Positions 41,812-52,256 of a DNA stretch of 64,000 bases are shown here, piece after piece. The DNA is from Mycobacterium colombiense. Its GTDB lineage: Bacteria > Actinomycetota > Actinomycetes > Mycobacteriales > Mycobacteriaceae. The stretch spans positions 62,001-126,000 of the forward strand of contig NZ_QMEV01000003.1 of NCBI RefSeq assembly GCF_003284935.1. Reading direction: 5' to 3'. Numbering within the stretch: position 1 is the first letter of the stretch; each line of letters opens with the position of its first letter. A model generated the notes under the pieces. That model worked only from the letters and a program-made list of their open reading frames with translations. It had not been told where the DNA came from and did no database searches. Made by a program: the position numbers and the translations under genes.

Positions 41812-42819
41812 ATGAGATCCCCATCCACGCACCTAAAGAGTCAGTCCGGGTTGGTCTTCGGTGCCCTGTGCCTGTCAGCCTCGGCGATACTGCTCAAGTT
41901 GGCCGCGACAACCCCGGCTACCGCCACAGCCGCGCGGTGTCTGATAGCGCTACCCGTAGTCGTCGTCCTCGCGATCCCGGAATGGCAACGGCGCGAACGC
42001 TTGTCGCGTCGCGGTGTGCTGTCGGCGGTCTGCTGTGGTGCGTTGTTCGCCGCTGACATGCTGCTATGGACTCAAGCCATACCGGAAGTGGGAGCAGGGC
42101 TTTCGACGGTCCTGGTGAATACGCAGGTCGCCATTGTTCCGTTCCTGACCTGGCTCATCGACCGGGAACGGATCTCGCGGCGATTCCTGCTTGCGCTGCC
42201 GGCGCTGCTGGCCGGCGTCATGCTCGCCGGCGGGCTGCTCGAGCACGGATTCTCCGGCACCGACCCTGCACGCGGAACTGTGCATGCGATCGGCGCGGCG
42301 GTGTGCTACTCGGGATTCCTATTTTTGCTGCGACGAGGCGGGCAATCCGGCCGACCGATGCAGACCTATGCCATCGTGCTGGCGACGTCGGCGATCGTTG
42401 CGGCCGCGGTCGGACCGTGGTGGCACGGCATCGAATTGTGGCCGGGCTGGCGCGCCACAGGATGGCTGATCCTGGTCGCGATCACTGGACAGTTGCTCGG
42501 CTGGCTGCTGGTCGCTTTGTTCTCAGCCCGCCTGCCCAGCACCGTCAGCTCCGCGCTGCTGTTGCTGATGCCGGTGGGCGCGGTCGCGCTCGGTGCTGGC
42601 GTGCTGCACGAGCGCCCCTCTGCGTTGCAGCTCGCCGGTTGTGCGCTGGTGCTGTTCGCCGGCTACCTGGGCGGCTCGACGGCGTCCGCCACGCCGCCAC
42701 AGCGCTCCGGTCGATATGAGTCATTCGAACGACAAATGGACCGAACCGAGACCCGAGAACTCGGCCACGAACTCGTCGCCGGGGCGCGCGTCGATCGCCC
42801 GTGTGCACGAACCGGGTAA
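41812..42819 (+). CDS. EamA/DMT-family transporter
   Basis: 335 residues with about ten membrane helices in two EamA halves (for example LCLSASAILLKLAATTPATATAA, VLVNTQVAIVPFLTWLIDRE, GWLILVAITGQLLGWLLVAL and LLLLMPVGAVALGAGVLHERPS). DMT transporters move metabolites or drugs across the inner membrane. The last 33 codons (after about 42720) are hydrophilic and lie antisense to the 3' end of the hydratase gene, so the stop may be displaced. Likely under CGNR control. Confidence 0.88.
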   Translation: MRSPSTHLKSQSGLVFGALCLSASAILLKLAATTPATATAARCLIALPVVVVLAIPEWQRRERLSRRGVLSAVCCGALFAADMLLWTQAIPEVGAGLSTVLVNTQVAIVPFLTWLIDRERISRRFLLALPALLAGVMLAGGLLEHGFSGTDPARGTVHAIGAAVCYSGFLFLLRRGGQSGRPMQTYAIVLATSAIVAAAVGPWWHGIELWPGWRATGWLILVAITGQLLGWLLVALFSARLPSTVSSALLLLMPVGAVALGAGVLHERPSALQLAGCALVLFAGYLGGSTASATPPQRSGRYESFERQMDRTETRELGHELVAGARVDRPCARTG

Positions 42820-43506
42820 CACGATGTCGCCCCGTCGCAGTCGCACGCCGAAACTTTCGACCTTGCGGGCCAGCCACGCCACCGCCGTGACGGGGTTGCC
42901 CAGCACGGCGTCGCCGCGGCCCTCGGCGACCACCTGCCCGTTGCGCGTCAGCACCGCGCCGATCGCTTTGACGTCGACATCGTCTGGCGGCACCCGCGCC
43001 TCGCCCAGAACAAAGCCCGCCGAGGAGGCGTTGTCGGCGATGGTGTCGCACAGTTCGATCTTCCAGTCGGTGATCCGCGTGTCGATCAGCTCGATCGACG
43101 GGACCAACGACTCGGTGGCCGCCAGCACGTCGCCCTCGGTGCAGCCGGCACCGGGTAGGTCGTCCGACAGAATGAAACCCACCTCGACCTCGACCCGCGG
43201 GTAGAGGTAGCGCGCCGCCTCGACCGGCACGTCCTCGAACACCTGCATGTCGTCGAGCAGATGGCCGTAGTCCGGCTCGTCGACGCCCATCATCTGCTGC
43301 ATCGCCAACGACGACAGGCCCACCTTGTGGCCCACCACCCGCGCACCGTCGGCCACCCGATGGCGGATGTTGATCAGCTGGATCTCGTAGGCGTCGACAA
43401 CGTCGATGTCCGGGTGCGCGGCGATCAATGGGGCGATGGGCTCGCGACGGCGCTCGGCTTGCGCAAGATCGGCGGCCAGCTCGTCCCGGATCGCGACACT
43501 GAGCAT
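42721..43506 (-). CDS. 2-keto-4-pentenoate (2-hydroxypenta-2,4-dienoate) hydratase family
   Basis: 261 residues from the ATG at 43506 with GGGAG upstream. The FAH-related hydratase signs are VVGHKVGLSSLAMQQMMGVDEPDYGHL, PRVEVEVGFIL (metal-binding Glu pair) and PSIELIDTRITDWKI, followed by NASSAGFVLG. The enzyme adds water to the dienoate made in meta-cleavage pathways such as MhpD, BphE or HsaE. It stands 15 kb from the extradiol operon of this window, so it may or may not serve the same pathway. Confidence 0.9.
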   Translation of the reverse strand: MLSVAIRDELAADLAQAERRREPIAPLIAAHPDIDVVDAYEIQLINIRHRVADGARVVGHKVGLSSLAMQQMMGVDEPDYGHLLDDMQVFEDVPVEAARYLYPRVEVEVGFILSDDLPGAGCTEGDVLAATESLVPSIELIDTRITDWKIELCDTIADNASSAGFVLGEARVPPDDVDVKAIGAVLTRNGQVVAEGRGDAVLGNPVTAVAWLARKVESFGVRLRRGDIVLPGSCTRAIDARPGDEFVAEFSGLGSVHLSFE

Positions 43507-43673
43507 TTGCCGAGCTCCCCTCATCCGTTCCACCGCGCCGGTCGCAGTGACCGAGCGGCCCAGCCGTAGACACGATTCTCGGCCCCAAGAGGTTCAGGAC
43601 GGTCGTTCAGTTCCGGCGGCCCAACGCGGTGGCGCGTGGCACGGCGTCGTCCCGGCGGGGTGTGCTGAAGGGC

Positions 43674-44255
43674 TCAGGCATGCAGGCTGGGCCGGTAGAT
43701 GAGCTCGTGAATATTGCCGTCCAGCGTTCGGCTTTCGACCAATTCGAGGTCGAAGTCGGCCGCACCGCGAAAGATCGGATCATCACCGGTGCGGCCCGTG
43801 ATCACCGGGAACAGCGTCACCTGGACCCGGTCGACCAGGCCGGCGGCCATCAACGCTCGGTTCATCGACAGGCTGCCGTGCGAGCGCAACGGTACGTCGG
43901 ACTCGTCCTTGAGTCGGGCGACGACGTCGACGGCGTCACCGCGCACGAGTGTCGCGTCTGGCCAGTCGAGGGGTCCACCCAGTGACGTGGACACCACCGT
44001 GGCCGGCAGCTGCCTCATCCGGGTGACCCACGGGTCGCGCACGTCGGAATCCTCGGTGCTCTCGGCCAGCATTTGGGTGAAGAGTCGATATGTGTTGGCG
44101 CCGAAGACCATTCGCTGTTCCTCGCTGTACAACGCGAGCCGGTGGTCGAGCAATTCTGGGCCTTGCTTGCCCCAGTAACCGCCCCAATCCCCTCCGCTGA
44201 CGCCCCCGAAGCCGTCGAGGCTCGAAAAGACGTCGAAGGTATAGGTAGCGGTCAT
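43674..44255 (-). CDS. RibD C-terminal / dihydrofolate reductase-fold protein
   Basis: 193 residues from the ATG at 44253-44255. MTATYTFDVFSSLDGFGG, then EEQRMVFGANTYRLFTQMLA, LPATVVSTSLGGPLDWPDATLV, and GSLSMNRALMAAGLVDRVQVTLFPVITG follow the RibD_C pattern with the NADPH loop. Like the gene at 32090 it is a stand-alone reductase-like protein of unknown substrate. Confidence 0.88.
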   Translation of the reverse strand: MTATYTFDVFSSLDGFGGVSGGDWGGYWGKQGPELLDHRLALYSEEQRMVFGANTYRLFTQMLAESTEDSDVRDPWVTRMRQLPATVVSTSLGGPLDWPDATLVRGDAVDVVARLKDESDVPLRSHGSLSMNRALMAAGLVDRVQVTLFPVITGRTGDDPIFRGAADFDLELVESRTLDGNIHELIYRPSLHA

Positions 44256-44380
44256 CGGTGCTCCCCTGGAGTGCGGTTGGCGGTGTCGGGGATACAGACC
44301 GGAATCGATGACGAAACTAATCGCCCTCCAAGCTGAATAAACACCCGTTTCGACGGAATGGCACCTGGGCATCCGCAGAC

Positions 44381-45091
44381 ATGAGCTCGCTACGATCCCT
44401 TTCTTTTCTCGCGACTGCGCTAGCAACAGCCTGGGCGGGGTTTCTCTGTGCACCCGTCCCCGCGGCTTCCGCCGAACCATGTCCCAACGTCGAAGTGGTG
44501 TTCGCCCGCGGCACCGGCGAGCCACCTGGCGTCGGCGGGATCGGGCAGGCATTCGTCGACGCACTCGGATCACGGCTGGGAGGCAGGTCGATGGCGGTCT
44601 ATCCGGTCAATTACGAGGCGAGCAGCGACTTCAACGGCGGCATCGCTTTCGCCAGAACCGTGGTGGACGGGATCAGGGACGCCGGCACTCATATCGAGAC
44701 CACGGCGTCGAACTGCCCGAACACCCGAGTGGTGCTCGGCGGGTACTCCCAAGGCGCCGCCGTCGCGGGCTTCGTTACGTCGGCTTCCGTGCCCAAGGAA
44801 GTGCCGCAGGAGTTCGTGTCCTACGTCCCGCAACCGCTGCCGCGGACGGTGGCTGATCACGTGGCCGCCGTCGTCCTGTTCGGAACACCGTCCAGTGAGT
44901 TTCTGCGCGGTGCCGGCGCGCCGCCCATCACGATCGGTCCCCTTTACGCAGCAAAGACCATTCAGCTGTGCGCCCCCGATGACAACATTTGCGATGGTGC
45001 ACCGCCCGGACCGCCCGGAATCGCTCACACTGTGTATGCGGCGAATGGCATGGTCGACCAAGGCGCGGATTTCGCTGCCCATCACCTTTAA
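44381..45091 (+). CDS. Secreted cutinase-family esterase (CFP21/Culp type)
   Basis: 236 residues. Signal peptide to about residue 31 (APVPAASAE). CPNVEVVFARGTGEPPGVG is the cutinase opening, the nucleophile Ser123 is in GGYSQGA, and the C-terminal CAPDDNICDGAPPG gives the Asp and the second disulfide; His is in GIAHTVYA. Mycobacterial cutinase-like proteins hydrolyse lipid esters outside the cell. No partner gene. Confidence 0.92.
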   Translation: MSSLRSLSFLATALATAWAGFLCAPVPAASAEPCPNVEVVFARGTGEPPGVGGIGQAFVDALGSRLGGRSMAVYPVNYEASSDFNGGIAFARTVVDGIRDAGTHIETTASNCPNTRVVLGGYSQGAAVAGFVTSASVPKEVPQEFVSYVPQPLPRTVADHVAAVVLFGTPSSEFLRGAGAPPITIGPLYAAKTIQLCAPDDNICDGAPPGPPGIAHTVYAANGMVDQGADFAAHHL

Positions 45092-45352
45092 AGCCGCTAG
45101 CTGGTCCGGCCCTGATCGGTGAATTCGAGGAAATCCACAGGCCATTTTCCTGAGTTCACATTGGCGCGCGCGGTCATGTACTGTCGTCCATGAAGATATT
45201 AGTCGCGCGTCGAACAGCGAGGTCTTCGAATGCTCAGCTCCTCGGGTAGCCGGGGACCTCGACGCCGCATCCAACGCAGGCATCCAGTTTGACAAGGCGG
45301 GCTGACACCGACGTATCTACAGCTCTTTTGGAGAGGCGGGGGGAAATCACCG

Positions 45353-45529
45353 ATGGCACGCCATGACCCGGACTACGAGCTTTACGAGCCGCGTCGATCC
45401 CCCACCCTCTACACGTGCAGGGGCTGCGGCACGATCGTTCACAACATAAGAATCCACGACGCGTGGCATCGCGGGGTAGACGCGCGCCGCCGGCAAGCCG
45501 TGGAGGGCGACCTCACCGACGACCAGTAG
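45353..45529 (+). CDS. 58-residue CxxC microprotein
   Basis: ATG at 45353 after a GGAGAGGCGGGG stretch; MARHDPDYELYEPRRSPTLY, then a CRGCG knuckle (with an upstream Cys two residues before), HNIRIHDAWHRGVDARRRQ and an acidic end. Cys-x-x-Cys plus two His residues suggest one bound zinc. Similar short proteins occur in mycobacteria and their phages, but no family is recognised with confidence. Confidence 0.55.
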   Translation: MARHDPDYELYEPRRSPTLYTCRGCGTIVHNIRIHDAWHRGVDARRRQAVEGDLTDDQ

Positions 45530-45666
45530 GGCCCGCTCGCGGGTGAGCACGGCCGCGTCACCGCCGCAGTCAGGCCGGCCCGACAGCGACCATGGTGGGC
45601 GATTGCGAGCCACACCCCTACGGCGCACTTGCTGCGGCGACCGTTCCCGGTCACTACGCTTTGGAA

Positions 45667-46116
45667 ATGCGTTCCTACCGTTATGCGGTCGCGGTGGTAA
45701 TCAGCCTTTCGCTCGCAGGCGTTGTCGCGACGGCATGCACCAAGAGCACCACCGGACACGCGGTACATCCGACTAGCGGCGTCGGCACCACGTCAGCGAT
45801 CGCGACGTCGACACCCGCGGCGCCGAGCTCCGCGGCGCCCACCGGCCAGCCGGTCGGCACTGCGGTGATGAAGGTCAGCGGCGGCAGTGCCCCCGTCACG
45901 ATTCGTTACCGGATCAACGGAGGCCCGGAGCAGACCGAGACCAATGTGCCGCTGCCGTGGGAGAAGCAGTACTCGGTGTACAACGAAGTGGAGTCGCAGG
46001 TATCCGCCGATGGCGGAGACGCCCCGCTCACCTGCACGATCATCATGGACGGCGACAAGCTCGTGTCCCTCAAGAGTGAACCGCGACCCACCTGCAACTT
46101 CGCCTACTGGGGCTAA
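45667..46116 (+). CDS. Lipoprotein with an MmpS-like beta domain
   Basis: 149 residues from the ATG at 45667. Signal and lipobox (LAGVVATAC, Cys near 24), a Thr/Ser/Ala/Pro linker to about 65, then VTIRYRINGGPEQTETNVPLPWEKQYSVY and CTIIMDGDKLVS...CNFAYWG. The order of a Y-R strand, LPW and a final Cys-flanked strand resembles the soluble domain of MmpS proteins. It may be an accessory for lipid export, but no mmpL is next to it. Confidence 0.68.
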   Translation: MRSYRYAVAVVISLSLAGVVATACTKSTTGHAVHPTSGVGTTSAIATSTPAAPSSAAPTGQPVGTAVMKVSGGSAPVTIRYRINGGPEQTETNVPLPWEKQYSVYNEVESQVSADGGDAPLTCTIIMDGDKLVSLKSEPRPTCNFAYWG

Positions 46117-46361
46117 CCGGCAACGCCATCGGGACCGCGCGCGGGAGGCTCGCCGTCGGCGGATCGCTCATAGGCCATGGACGGCGGCGGCGGCACCGGG
46201 GGCAGTCCGCCGCGATACAGGTCGAGATATGGTGCGGCATAAGGGTTCTGCCATGGCTGCACGCCGGAGCGGCGCCGGCGCACATACGTCACGATGAGGG
46301 CACCGCAGGCCACGATGAGAAAGCCCAGCAAAAGGGCTTTGGCGACCAGCAGCGCAGTCAT
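46113..46361 (-). CDS. Small single-pass membrane protein with Pro-rich tail
   Basis: 82 residues from the ATG at 46361: TALLVAKALLLGFLIVACGALIVTYV is one membrane helix, RRRR follows on the inner side, then WQNPYAAPYLDLYRGGLPPVPPPPS. The gene is tail-to-tail with the lipoprotein gene (stops overlap). Function unknown. Confidence 0.6.
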   Translation of the reverse strand: MTALLVAKALLLGFLIVACGALIVTYVRRRRSGVQPWQNPYAAPYLDLYRGGLPPVPPPPSMAYERSADGEPPARGPDGVAG

Positions 46362-46570
46362 GAAGCGGATTTTAGCTCTGTTCCGGGCTAGGGCGTCCGC
46401 GCATACCTCGCAGTGCCAACCCCGCCGTTCGCCCTGCTTGCGCCCGGTGACCACTGAGGCTCGAGCGATGCCTGAGACCGGTGTGACCGACTTGGCGAAG
46501 CCATCCCCCGACACCCCGCCGGCCGAAGGCCGATTGTCGCCTCCGTGCCCTATCTTGGAGCGTCCGAGAC

Positions 46571-48073
46571 ATGACCGATCGAGACGGAGGGCGCGTGCTG
46601 GACGACGACACAACGCTGTCGCCTGCCGACCTGCTCGAGTCCAACCGCGGCCTTCAGGGTTCGCCGACCGTCCGCCTGCTGGCCACGTTGAACCTCAATC
46701 TGTATGCGACGCTGATGGAGCGCCAGCTCAGCGGCGGTGTGGTCCCCGAGACCGACCTCGTCATCCGGCTCGAACGCGACCTGGCCGAACTCGATCAGTG
46801 TGGCGAGCAGTCCGGGCTGGCCCTGATCAAGTCGTGGGCCAGTCAGGGCTGGCTACATCGGGTGGCCGACCAGCGCTCCGGCGTCGAACGCAACCTGTGT
46901 TATCTGACCCAGGAAGCCCGACGGGCGCTCGATTTCCTGCGGGGCATGCGCCGCCAGGACACCATCGCCACCGGCGGCTCGATCAACGGCATCGCGTCCC
47001 GCCTCAAGCAGATCGCGTTGCGGGTCGGCAACGATCCCGACCGTATCCGCGCCGGCATCCAAGCCGAAATCGCCGCTCTACAAGCCGAACTCGACGCCTT
47101 GGACCAAGGCGGGGCCTCCGCCGAGCACAGCCAGGACGTCGACCTCACCGACGCCTACGACGAAGCCCACGCCATCGCCCTGCAGATGGAACGTCTGATC
47201 ACCGACATCGGTCAGTACGGGACGATGATCGAGCGGGCCACCGCGGCCCTCGACGAGCCGATCGACAGCAACGTCGAATACCGCGACCGTCAGCGCCGCA
47301 TGTACGCCGACTACGAGGCCGCGTGGGAGTCGCAGGGGCGCGACTCGCACCGCGCCTTCCTGCGGATGATCAACGACCCCGACCAACGTGCCGAATTCGA
47401 AGCCGACGTCGCCGCCGTCGCCCAAGCCCTGCCCGCCCTCGACCCCGCCCTGCGCAGGGTGATGGCCGGCTTCTTCGAACTCGTCGGTCATCAGATCGAC
47501 GAAGTGGAACGCATCCAGCAGCGCTGCGCGCAGCGCGTCAAACGGTTTACCGCGTTCGGCACCCTCGAACAGAGCCGCGGTGTGGCCCGTCAGCTCAACG
47601 AGGCCATCGGCGCCGCCCGCAACCTGCTCAAAGCCTCGCTGACCGACTCCAGGCTGGACATCGAACTCCCCCTGGCCCGCCACGCATTCAGTTCCGTTGG
47701 GGCACTGAGCTTCCGGATCGGTGACCTGTCCAATCCGAAGCCGGCCCAGGCGGCCGAGGGCGAGGTCGACCTGACCAGCTTCGCAGCGCTCACCACGCAG
47801 GTCGACGCGCCCGCGATGTCCGAGATGATCAACACCGCGATCGGCTCCGGGGCCAAGCTGTCGCTGCCCGACGCGGTCGCGATGCTCGACTCGGCCTACC
47901 TGGGCCACGTCATCGTGTTGTGGTCCTGGGCGCTCAAACAACCGGAATCCGCGCAGGCTTCCGAATCGGTCACCGTCCGCTTTCAATCCCTGGACGGGCG
48001 CGACCGCGAAATGGAGGTGCCCCACTTGATGTTCACCGAGCCGGTTTCCAGTCTGCTGGGAGCCACTGCGTGA
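46571..48073 (+). CDS. jetA: JetA/MksF-like kleisin (DUF3375) of a Wadjet/Ept-type SMC system
   Basis: 500 residues (ATG at 46571; a GTG at 46595 just after GGAGG is an alternative start). LLESNRGLQGSPTVRLLATLNLNLYATLMERQ is split over the N-terminal winged-helix region; a long helical middle has coiled-coil character (IQAEIAALQAELDALD) and the C-terminal winged helix ends VPHLMFTEPV. This is the DUF3375 family, MukF-like kleisin subunit of the JetABC complex that extrudes DNA loops to detect plasmids. The stop overlaps jetB (GTGA). Confidence 0.9.
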   Translation: MTDRDGGRVLDDDTTLSPADLLESNRGLQGSPTVRLLATLNLNLYATLMERQLSGGVVPETDLVIRLERDLAELDQCGEQSGLALIKSWASQGWLHRVADQRSGVERNLCYLTQEARRALDFLRGMRRQDTIATGGSINGIASRLKQIALRVGNDPDRIRAGIQAEIAALQAELDALDQGGASAEHSQDVDLTDAYDEAHAIALQMERLITDIGQYGTMIERATAALDEPIDSNVEYRDRQRRMYADYEAAWESQGRDSHRAFLRMINDPDQRAEFEADVAAVAQALPALDPALRRVMAGFFELVGHQIDEVERIQQRCAQRVKRFTAFGTLEQSRGVARQLNEAIGAARNLLKASLTDSRLDIELPLARHAFSSVGALSFRIGDLSNPKPAQAAEGEVDLTSFAALTTQVDAPAMSEMINTAIGSGAKLSLPDAVAMLDSAYLGHVIVLWSWALKQPESAQASESVTVRFQSLDGRDREMEVPHLMFTEPVSSLLGATA

Positions 48074-48804
48074 CCGTCGAAGAGACCGTCAAGGAGACCG
48101 CGGACTACAGCGGATTCTCCGCCCTCCCCCAGGTCGACCAGACCGCGCGCATCCCGCACCAGCGCCGGCCCCGGTTCGACGGCGACGTTTCCGAGCTGCC
48201 CGACCGGGCCTGCTGGGCGCTACAACAGCTGCTGACCCGCCGCTACATCAGCGCCGACGCCGATCGCGACGTCTACACCTGGGTGCAGGAATACCGCGCC
48301 CAACTCTCGGTCCGGCTGTCGGAACTGGATCTGTTGCTGCGCGTCGTCGAGGGCGCCTCCGAGACGGACGGGGTCGCGTTCGTCGAGCAGGCCCGCTACG
48401 AATCCGCCCGGGGCGTAAAGCTTTTGCGCCGTGAACCGCTGGGCACCTATGATTCCATCCTGGCGCTGCACCTGGCGCAGATGATGCGCGCCTCCGGTGA
48501 TCAGGCCGTCGTGATCAGCCGCGACGAAATGCACGGGCTGTTCTCCGGCGTCCTCAACGATGTCGACCGCGACGCCGTGACGTTCAGCGCGCGCATCGAC
48601 GGCGCCATCGCCCGGCTGACGTCGCTGGAGATCCTGCGCAAGACCCGCGACGACGAGGACAGCTACACGGTCAGCCCGGTCATCAACGCCGTCATGACGG
48701 CCTCGGTGATCGCCGAGCTGCAGCAGCAGTTCGAGGTGCTCCTGGGCGGCGGCGTCCCCCAGGAGCGAGTGCAGGGCGAAGGGGAGGAACCCGAGGATGA
48801 CTGA
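48070..48804 (+). CDS. jetB: JetB/MksE-like KITE subunit (DUF4194)
   Basis: 244 residues from the GTG at 48070 overlapping the jetA stop. Central region [23 protein letters not shown], then [23 protein letters not shown] and a C-terminal winged helix [25 protein letters not shown]4194 proteins are MukE-like and bridge the kleisin and the SMC heads. It overlaps jetC by 8 bases, which fits equal production of the subunits. Confidence 0.9.
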   Translation: MTVEETVKETADYSGFSALPQVDQTARIPHQRRPRFDGDVSELPDRACWALQQLLTRRYISADADRDVYTWVQEYRAQLSVRLSELDLLLRVVEGASETDGVAFVEQARYESARGVKLLRREPLGTYDSILALHLAQMMRASGDQAVVISRDEMHGLFSGVLNDVDRDAVTFSARIDGAIARLTSLEILRKTRDDEDSYTVSPVINAVMTASVIAELQQQFEVLLGGGVPQERVQGEGEEPEDD

Positions 48805-51800
48805 ACAGTTCCACCTGGCGCGCCTGCAGGTCATCAACTGGGGCGTCTTCGACGGATACCACTCCATCGGATTCAGCGAAGGGGGCGCGCTGATCGCCGG
48901 TGCCTCTGGAAGCGGCAAATCCTCACTGCTGGATGCCATTTCGCTTGGCTTCCTGCCCTTCAACCGGCGCAACTTCAACGCCTCCGGCGACAACACCGCC
49001 GCCGGGTCGAGCGCCGGCCGGCGGACCGTCGACAAATACGTCCGCGGGGCCTGGGGTCAGCGCAGCGACGCCGGCACCAGCAAGGTCATGTATCTGCGCG
49101 GCGACGGCACCGCCTGGTCGGCGGTCGCCGTCACCTACCGCAGCAACACCGGCCGCACCGTGACCGGCCTGGTGCTCAAATGGCTCACCGGTGAATCGCG
49201 GTCGGACTCCTCGAGCCGGTTCGTGCTGGCCGACGGCGACCGCGATATCGAGAACGTCTGCAACCGCTGGGCCGCTGGCCGCTTCGACGCCGCGGTGTTC
49301 AAGGACGACTGGCGGTTCTCCACCAAGGTGGAGTCGCAGTACCTCGCCCAGTTGTATGCCACCATCGGCATCCGGGCTTCCGATGCCGCGCAGCAGCTGC
49401 TCGGCAAGGCCAAATCGCTGAAAAGCGTTGGGGGCCTTGAACAGTTCGTCCGGGAGTTCATGCTCGACGAGCCGGGAAGCCTGACCCGGCTGCCCGAGGC
49501 GCTCAAGCAGATCGATCCGCTGGTCGACGCCCGCGAACTGCTGGCCGTCGCGCAACGCAAGCGCAAGATCCTCGGCGACATCGAGAAGATCCAGCAGCGC
49601 TACGCCTCGGAGTCCTCAGACCTGGGCATCATCGATCTCGTCGACCAACCGATGGTCCGGGCCTACACCGACCACGTCCGGCTGACGCAGTGCCCGTCGC
49701 AGATCGAATCGCTCGACGCCACCATCGATCAGCTGGGCAACGAATATGAGGACGTTACCCGCCAGCTGAATCTGGCCAAGGCCGAAGGCGATTCGCTCAA
49801 CGCCCAGATCAGCGGATCCAGCACCAGCCTGGGCCCGTTGCAGTCGCAGGTGGCCGCGGCCGAGGCGCACGCCGAGCAGGTGTCGCGCCGGCGCACCGCC
49901 TATGAAGCCATGCTCAACACGCACGGTCTCGACATCCCGGAGACCGCCGACGAATTCTGGAATCTGCGTGAGGAACTCACCACCCGCGCCACCGAGCTGT
50001 TGGCGAAACTGGATCGCGGCCGGGAGGCCTCGACCGACGCCGAGTACGCCCAGAAAGTCGCACGCATCGCTCGCGACGACGCGGCCAAGGAACTCAAACG
50101 CGTAGAGCGTGTCGGCTCGGCGCTGCCGGAGTTCGCGCTGACCATGCGCGAAAACATCTGCGCCGCCGTCGGTATCCACCCCGGCGAGCTGCCCTACATC
50201 GCCGAGCTGATGGATTTGCGGCCCGAGCACAGTCGCTGGCGCGTCGCCGTCGAAAAGGTGCTGCGCGGCGTGGGTCTGCGGCTGCTCGTCCCAGACAGCC
50301 ACTACGCCGCGGTGCTGCGGTTCGTCAACGAGACCAACATGGGTGGTCGGCTGCAGCTGCATCACGTCCGCACCAGGTTCATCGGCGCGGAGATCACCGA
50401 AGCCGAGCCGAATACGTTGGCCGGCAAGCTGTTCGTGGTCGACCCGAACCATGACTGCGCCGCCGAGGCCGCCGACGTCATCGCCGCCGCCGGCGATCAC
50501 ATCTGCGTCGACACCCCCGACGTGTTCCCTCGCTTCCGGCGCGCGGTCACCGACACCGGCCTGTACAAGGACTCCGAACGCCTGGCCATCAAGGACGACC
50601 GCCGACCGCTCAAGCAGGCCGACTACATCTACCAGGGCGATGTCGCCGCCAAGATCGACGCGTTGACCGTGGATCTCGCCAACGCCGAAGAGGCGTATCG
50701 CCGTGCCCGCGGCGTCGCCGACGACATCGCCGCCGAGCGCCAGCAGTGGCGTGACCGGGCGGCGGCGTTCAGGGCGATCTGCGATCAATACGAGCAGTGG
50801 ACCCATGTCGACACCGAGACCGCCGACGGCCACGCCGATCGGCTGCGCGAGCAGTTCGAGCTGCTGCTGGCCGACAATCCGGATATCGAGGCGCTGACGG
50901 CGCGGGCCGAGGAATGCTGGGAACAGATCCAGACCTTGATGACCCGTCGAGGTGCGATCCAGACCCGCCGCGACGACCTCGACGGTCGCCGCACCCGGTT
51001 GCTCGAGCTCCAGGACCGGCTGGCTCCGGCTTTCGTCTCGGAGCCGCTGACCGATCTGTTGAACCGCTACGCCGCCGAAGTGCCCGTCGCGCTGGACATG
51101 CTCAACCCCGAACCGCACCGCGACGCGGTGTTCACCGCCATCCGGCGCGAGCGCGAGCAACTGCGCGAAAGCCGCAGGCGCTCATACGATGAGCTGGCGC
51201 GGATCCTCAACACGTTCGACACCGCGTTCCCCGACGCGATCCCCAATGACAGTGACGTCTTCGACGAGCGGGTGCACGATTACGTCGCGCTGTGCCGCCA
51301 CATCGACGAGCGGGAACTGCCCGAGGCCTACGAGCGAATGATGCGGCTGGTCACCGAGCAGGCGCCCGACGCCATCCTGACCCTGCACCGCGTCGCCGAG
51401 CAGGAGGCCCGTCGGATCAGCGAGCAGATCGAACGCGTCAACACCGGGCTGGGTGCGGTGGAGTTCAACCGCGGCACCCGGGTCACCCTGCGCGCCACGG
51501 CGCGAAGCCTGACCGCGGTCGCCGAGCTCACCGAGATCGTTCGGGCCATCTCACGGCGCATCGCCGAGGTCGGCCTCGGCGACAAGCAGGCCATCCTGGA
51601 CCAGTACGCCGACATCCTGCGCCTGCGTAACCGATTGGCCTCGACGGCTCCTGAAGACAAGGCCTGGACCCGTGACGCCCTCGATGTCCGTAACCGGTTC
51701 ACCTTCGACTGTGCCGAGTGGGATGTCAGCAGTGACGAGCTGATCCGCACGCATAGCAACGCCGGCGACAACTCCGGCGGCGAGCAGGAGAAGCTGATGG

Positions 51801-52159
51801 CGTTCTGTTTGGCCGGGGCGTTGAGCTTCAACCTGGCCAATCCCGAAAGTGCCGACAACAAGCCGGTTTTCGCTCAGCTGATGCTCGATGAGGCGTTTTC
51901 CAAGTCCGACCCGCAGTTCGCTCAGCAGGCTTTGCAGGCGTTCCGCAAGTTCGGCTTCCAGCTCGTCATCGTGGCGACCGTGCAGAACGCCACCACCATC
52001 CAGCCCTACATCGACAGTGTGGTGATGGTGTCCAAGCGCGAAGCCACCGGCCGCAACTCGCGCCCGGTGGCGACGGTGACCACGAAGACGATCACCGACT
52101 TCGCCGCGTTGCGGCACGAGATGCGGACGTCGGCGGCGCTGGTCCCGGCCGGTGTGTGA
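48797..52159 (+). CDS. jetC: JetC/MksB/EptC-like SMC ATPase
   Basis: 1120 residues, as expected for JetC. Walker [10 protein letters not shown] at 35-43, long coiled coils on both sides of a central hinge region (about 480-620), ABC signature NSGGEQEK near 994 and Walker B LMLDEAF near 1028, followed by the D-loop SKSDPQ. It should bind DNA with the JetA-JetB subunits. In M. smegmatis the related EptC restricts plasmids. No jetD (TOPRIM nuclease) follows; the next gene is an unrelated secreted protein. Confidence 0.93.
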   Translation: MTEQFHLARLQVINWGVFDGYHSIGFSEGGALIAGASGSGKSSLLDAISLGFLPFNRRNFNASGDNTAAGSSAGRRTVDKYVRGAWGQRSDAGTSKVMYLRGDGTAWSAVAVTYRSNTGRTVTGLVLKWLTGESRSDSSSRFVLADGDRDIENVCNRWAAGRFDAAVFKDDWRFSTKVESQYLAQLYATIGIRASDAAQQLLGKAKSLKSVGGLEQFVREFMLDEPGSLTRLPEALKQIDPLVDARELLAVAQRKRKILGDIEKIQQRYASESSDLGIIDLVDQPMVRAYTDHVRLTQCPSQIESLDATIDQLGNEYEDVTRQLNLAKAEGDSLNAQISGSSTSLGPLQSQVAAAEAHAEQVSRRRTAYEAMLNTHGLDIPETADEFWNLREELTTRATELLAKLDRGREASTDAEYAQKVARIARDDAAKELKRVERVGSALPEFALTMRENICAAVGIHPGELPYIAELMDLRPEHSRWRVAVEKVLRGVGLRLLVPDSHYAAVLRFVNETNMGGRLQLHHVRTRFIGAEITEAEPNTLAGKLFVVDPNHDCAAEAADVIAAAGDHICVDTPDVFPRFRRAVTDTGLYKDSERLAIKDDRRPLKQADYIYQGDVAAKIDALTVDLANAEEAYRRARGVADDIAAERQQWRDRAAAFRAICDQYEQWTHVDTETADGHADRLREQFELLLADNPDIEALTARAEECWEQIQTLMTRRGAIQTRRDDLDGRRTRLLELQDRLAPAFVSEPLTDLLNRYAAEVPVALDMLNPEPHRDAVFTAIRREREQLRESRRRSYDELARILNTFDTAFPDAIPNDSDVFDERVHDYVALCRHIDERELPEAYERMMRLVTEQAPDAILTLHRVAEQEARRISEQIERVNTGLGAVEFNRGTRVTLRATARSLTAVAELTEIVRAISRRIAEVGLGDKQAILDQYADILRLRNRLASTAPEDKAWTRDALDVRNRFTFDCAEWDVSSDELIRTHSNAGDNSGGEQEKLMAFCLAGALSFNLANPESADNKPVFAQLMLDEAFSKSDPQFAQQALQAFRKFGFQLVIVATVQNATTIQPYIDSVVMVSKREATGRNSRPVATVTTKTITDFAALRHEMRTSAALVPAGV

Positions 52160-52256
52160 TGCGCTAACCCCTTGTTGGGATCGGTAGCCGCGCCAAAGCG
52201 CAAAAATTTCGCGAGTTTCGGCGTTGAATTTCCGATACCTGCGAAAGGGCACTGCT

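Noticed and set aside
49616..51160. 514-codon minus-strand frame opposite jetC
   Set aside because: Shadow of the SMC gene with biased Gly/Val/Leu composition.
51250..51263. GACAGTGACGTC, similar to the palindromic repeat core
   Set aside because: It is within jetC codons, matches only part of the core and has no flank similarity.
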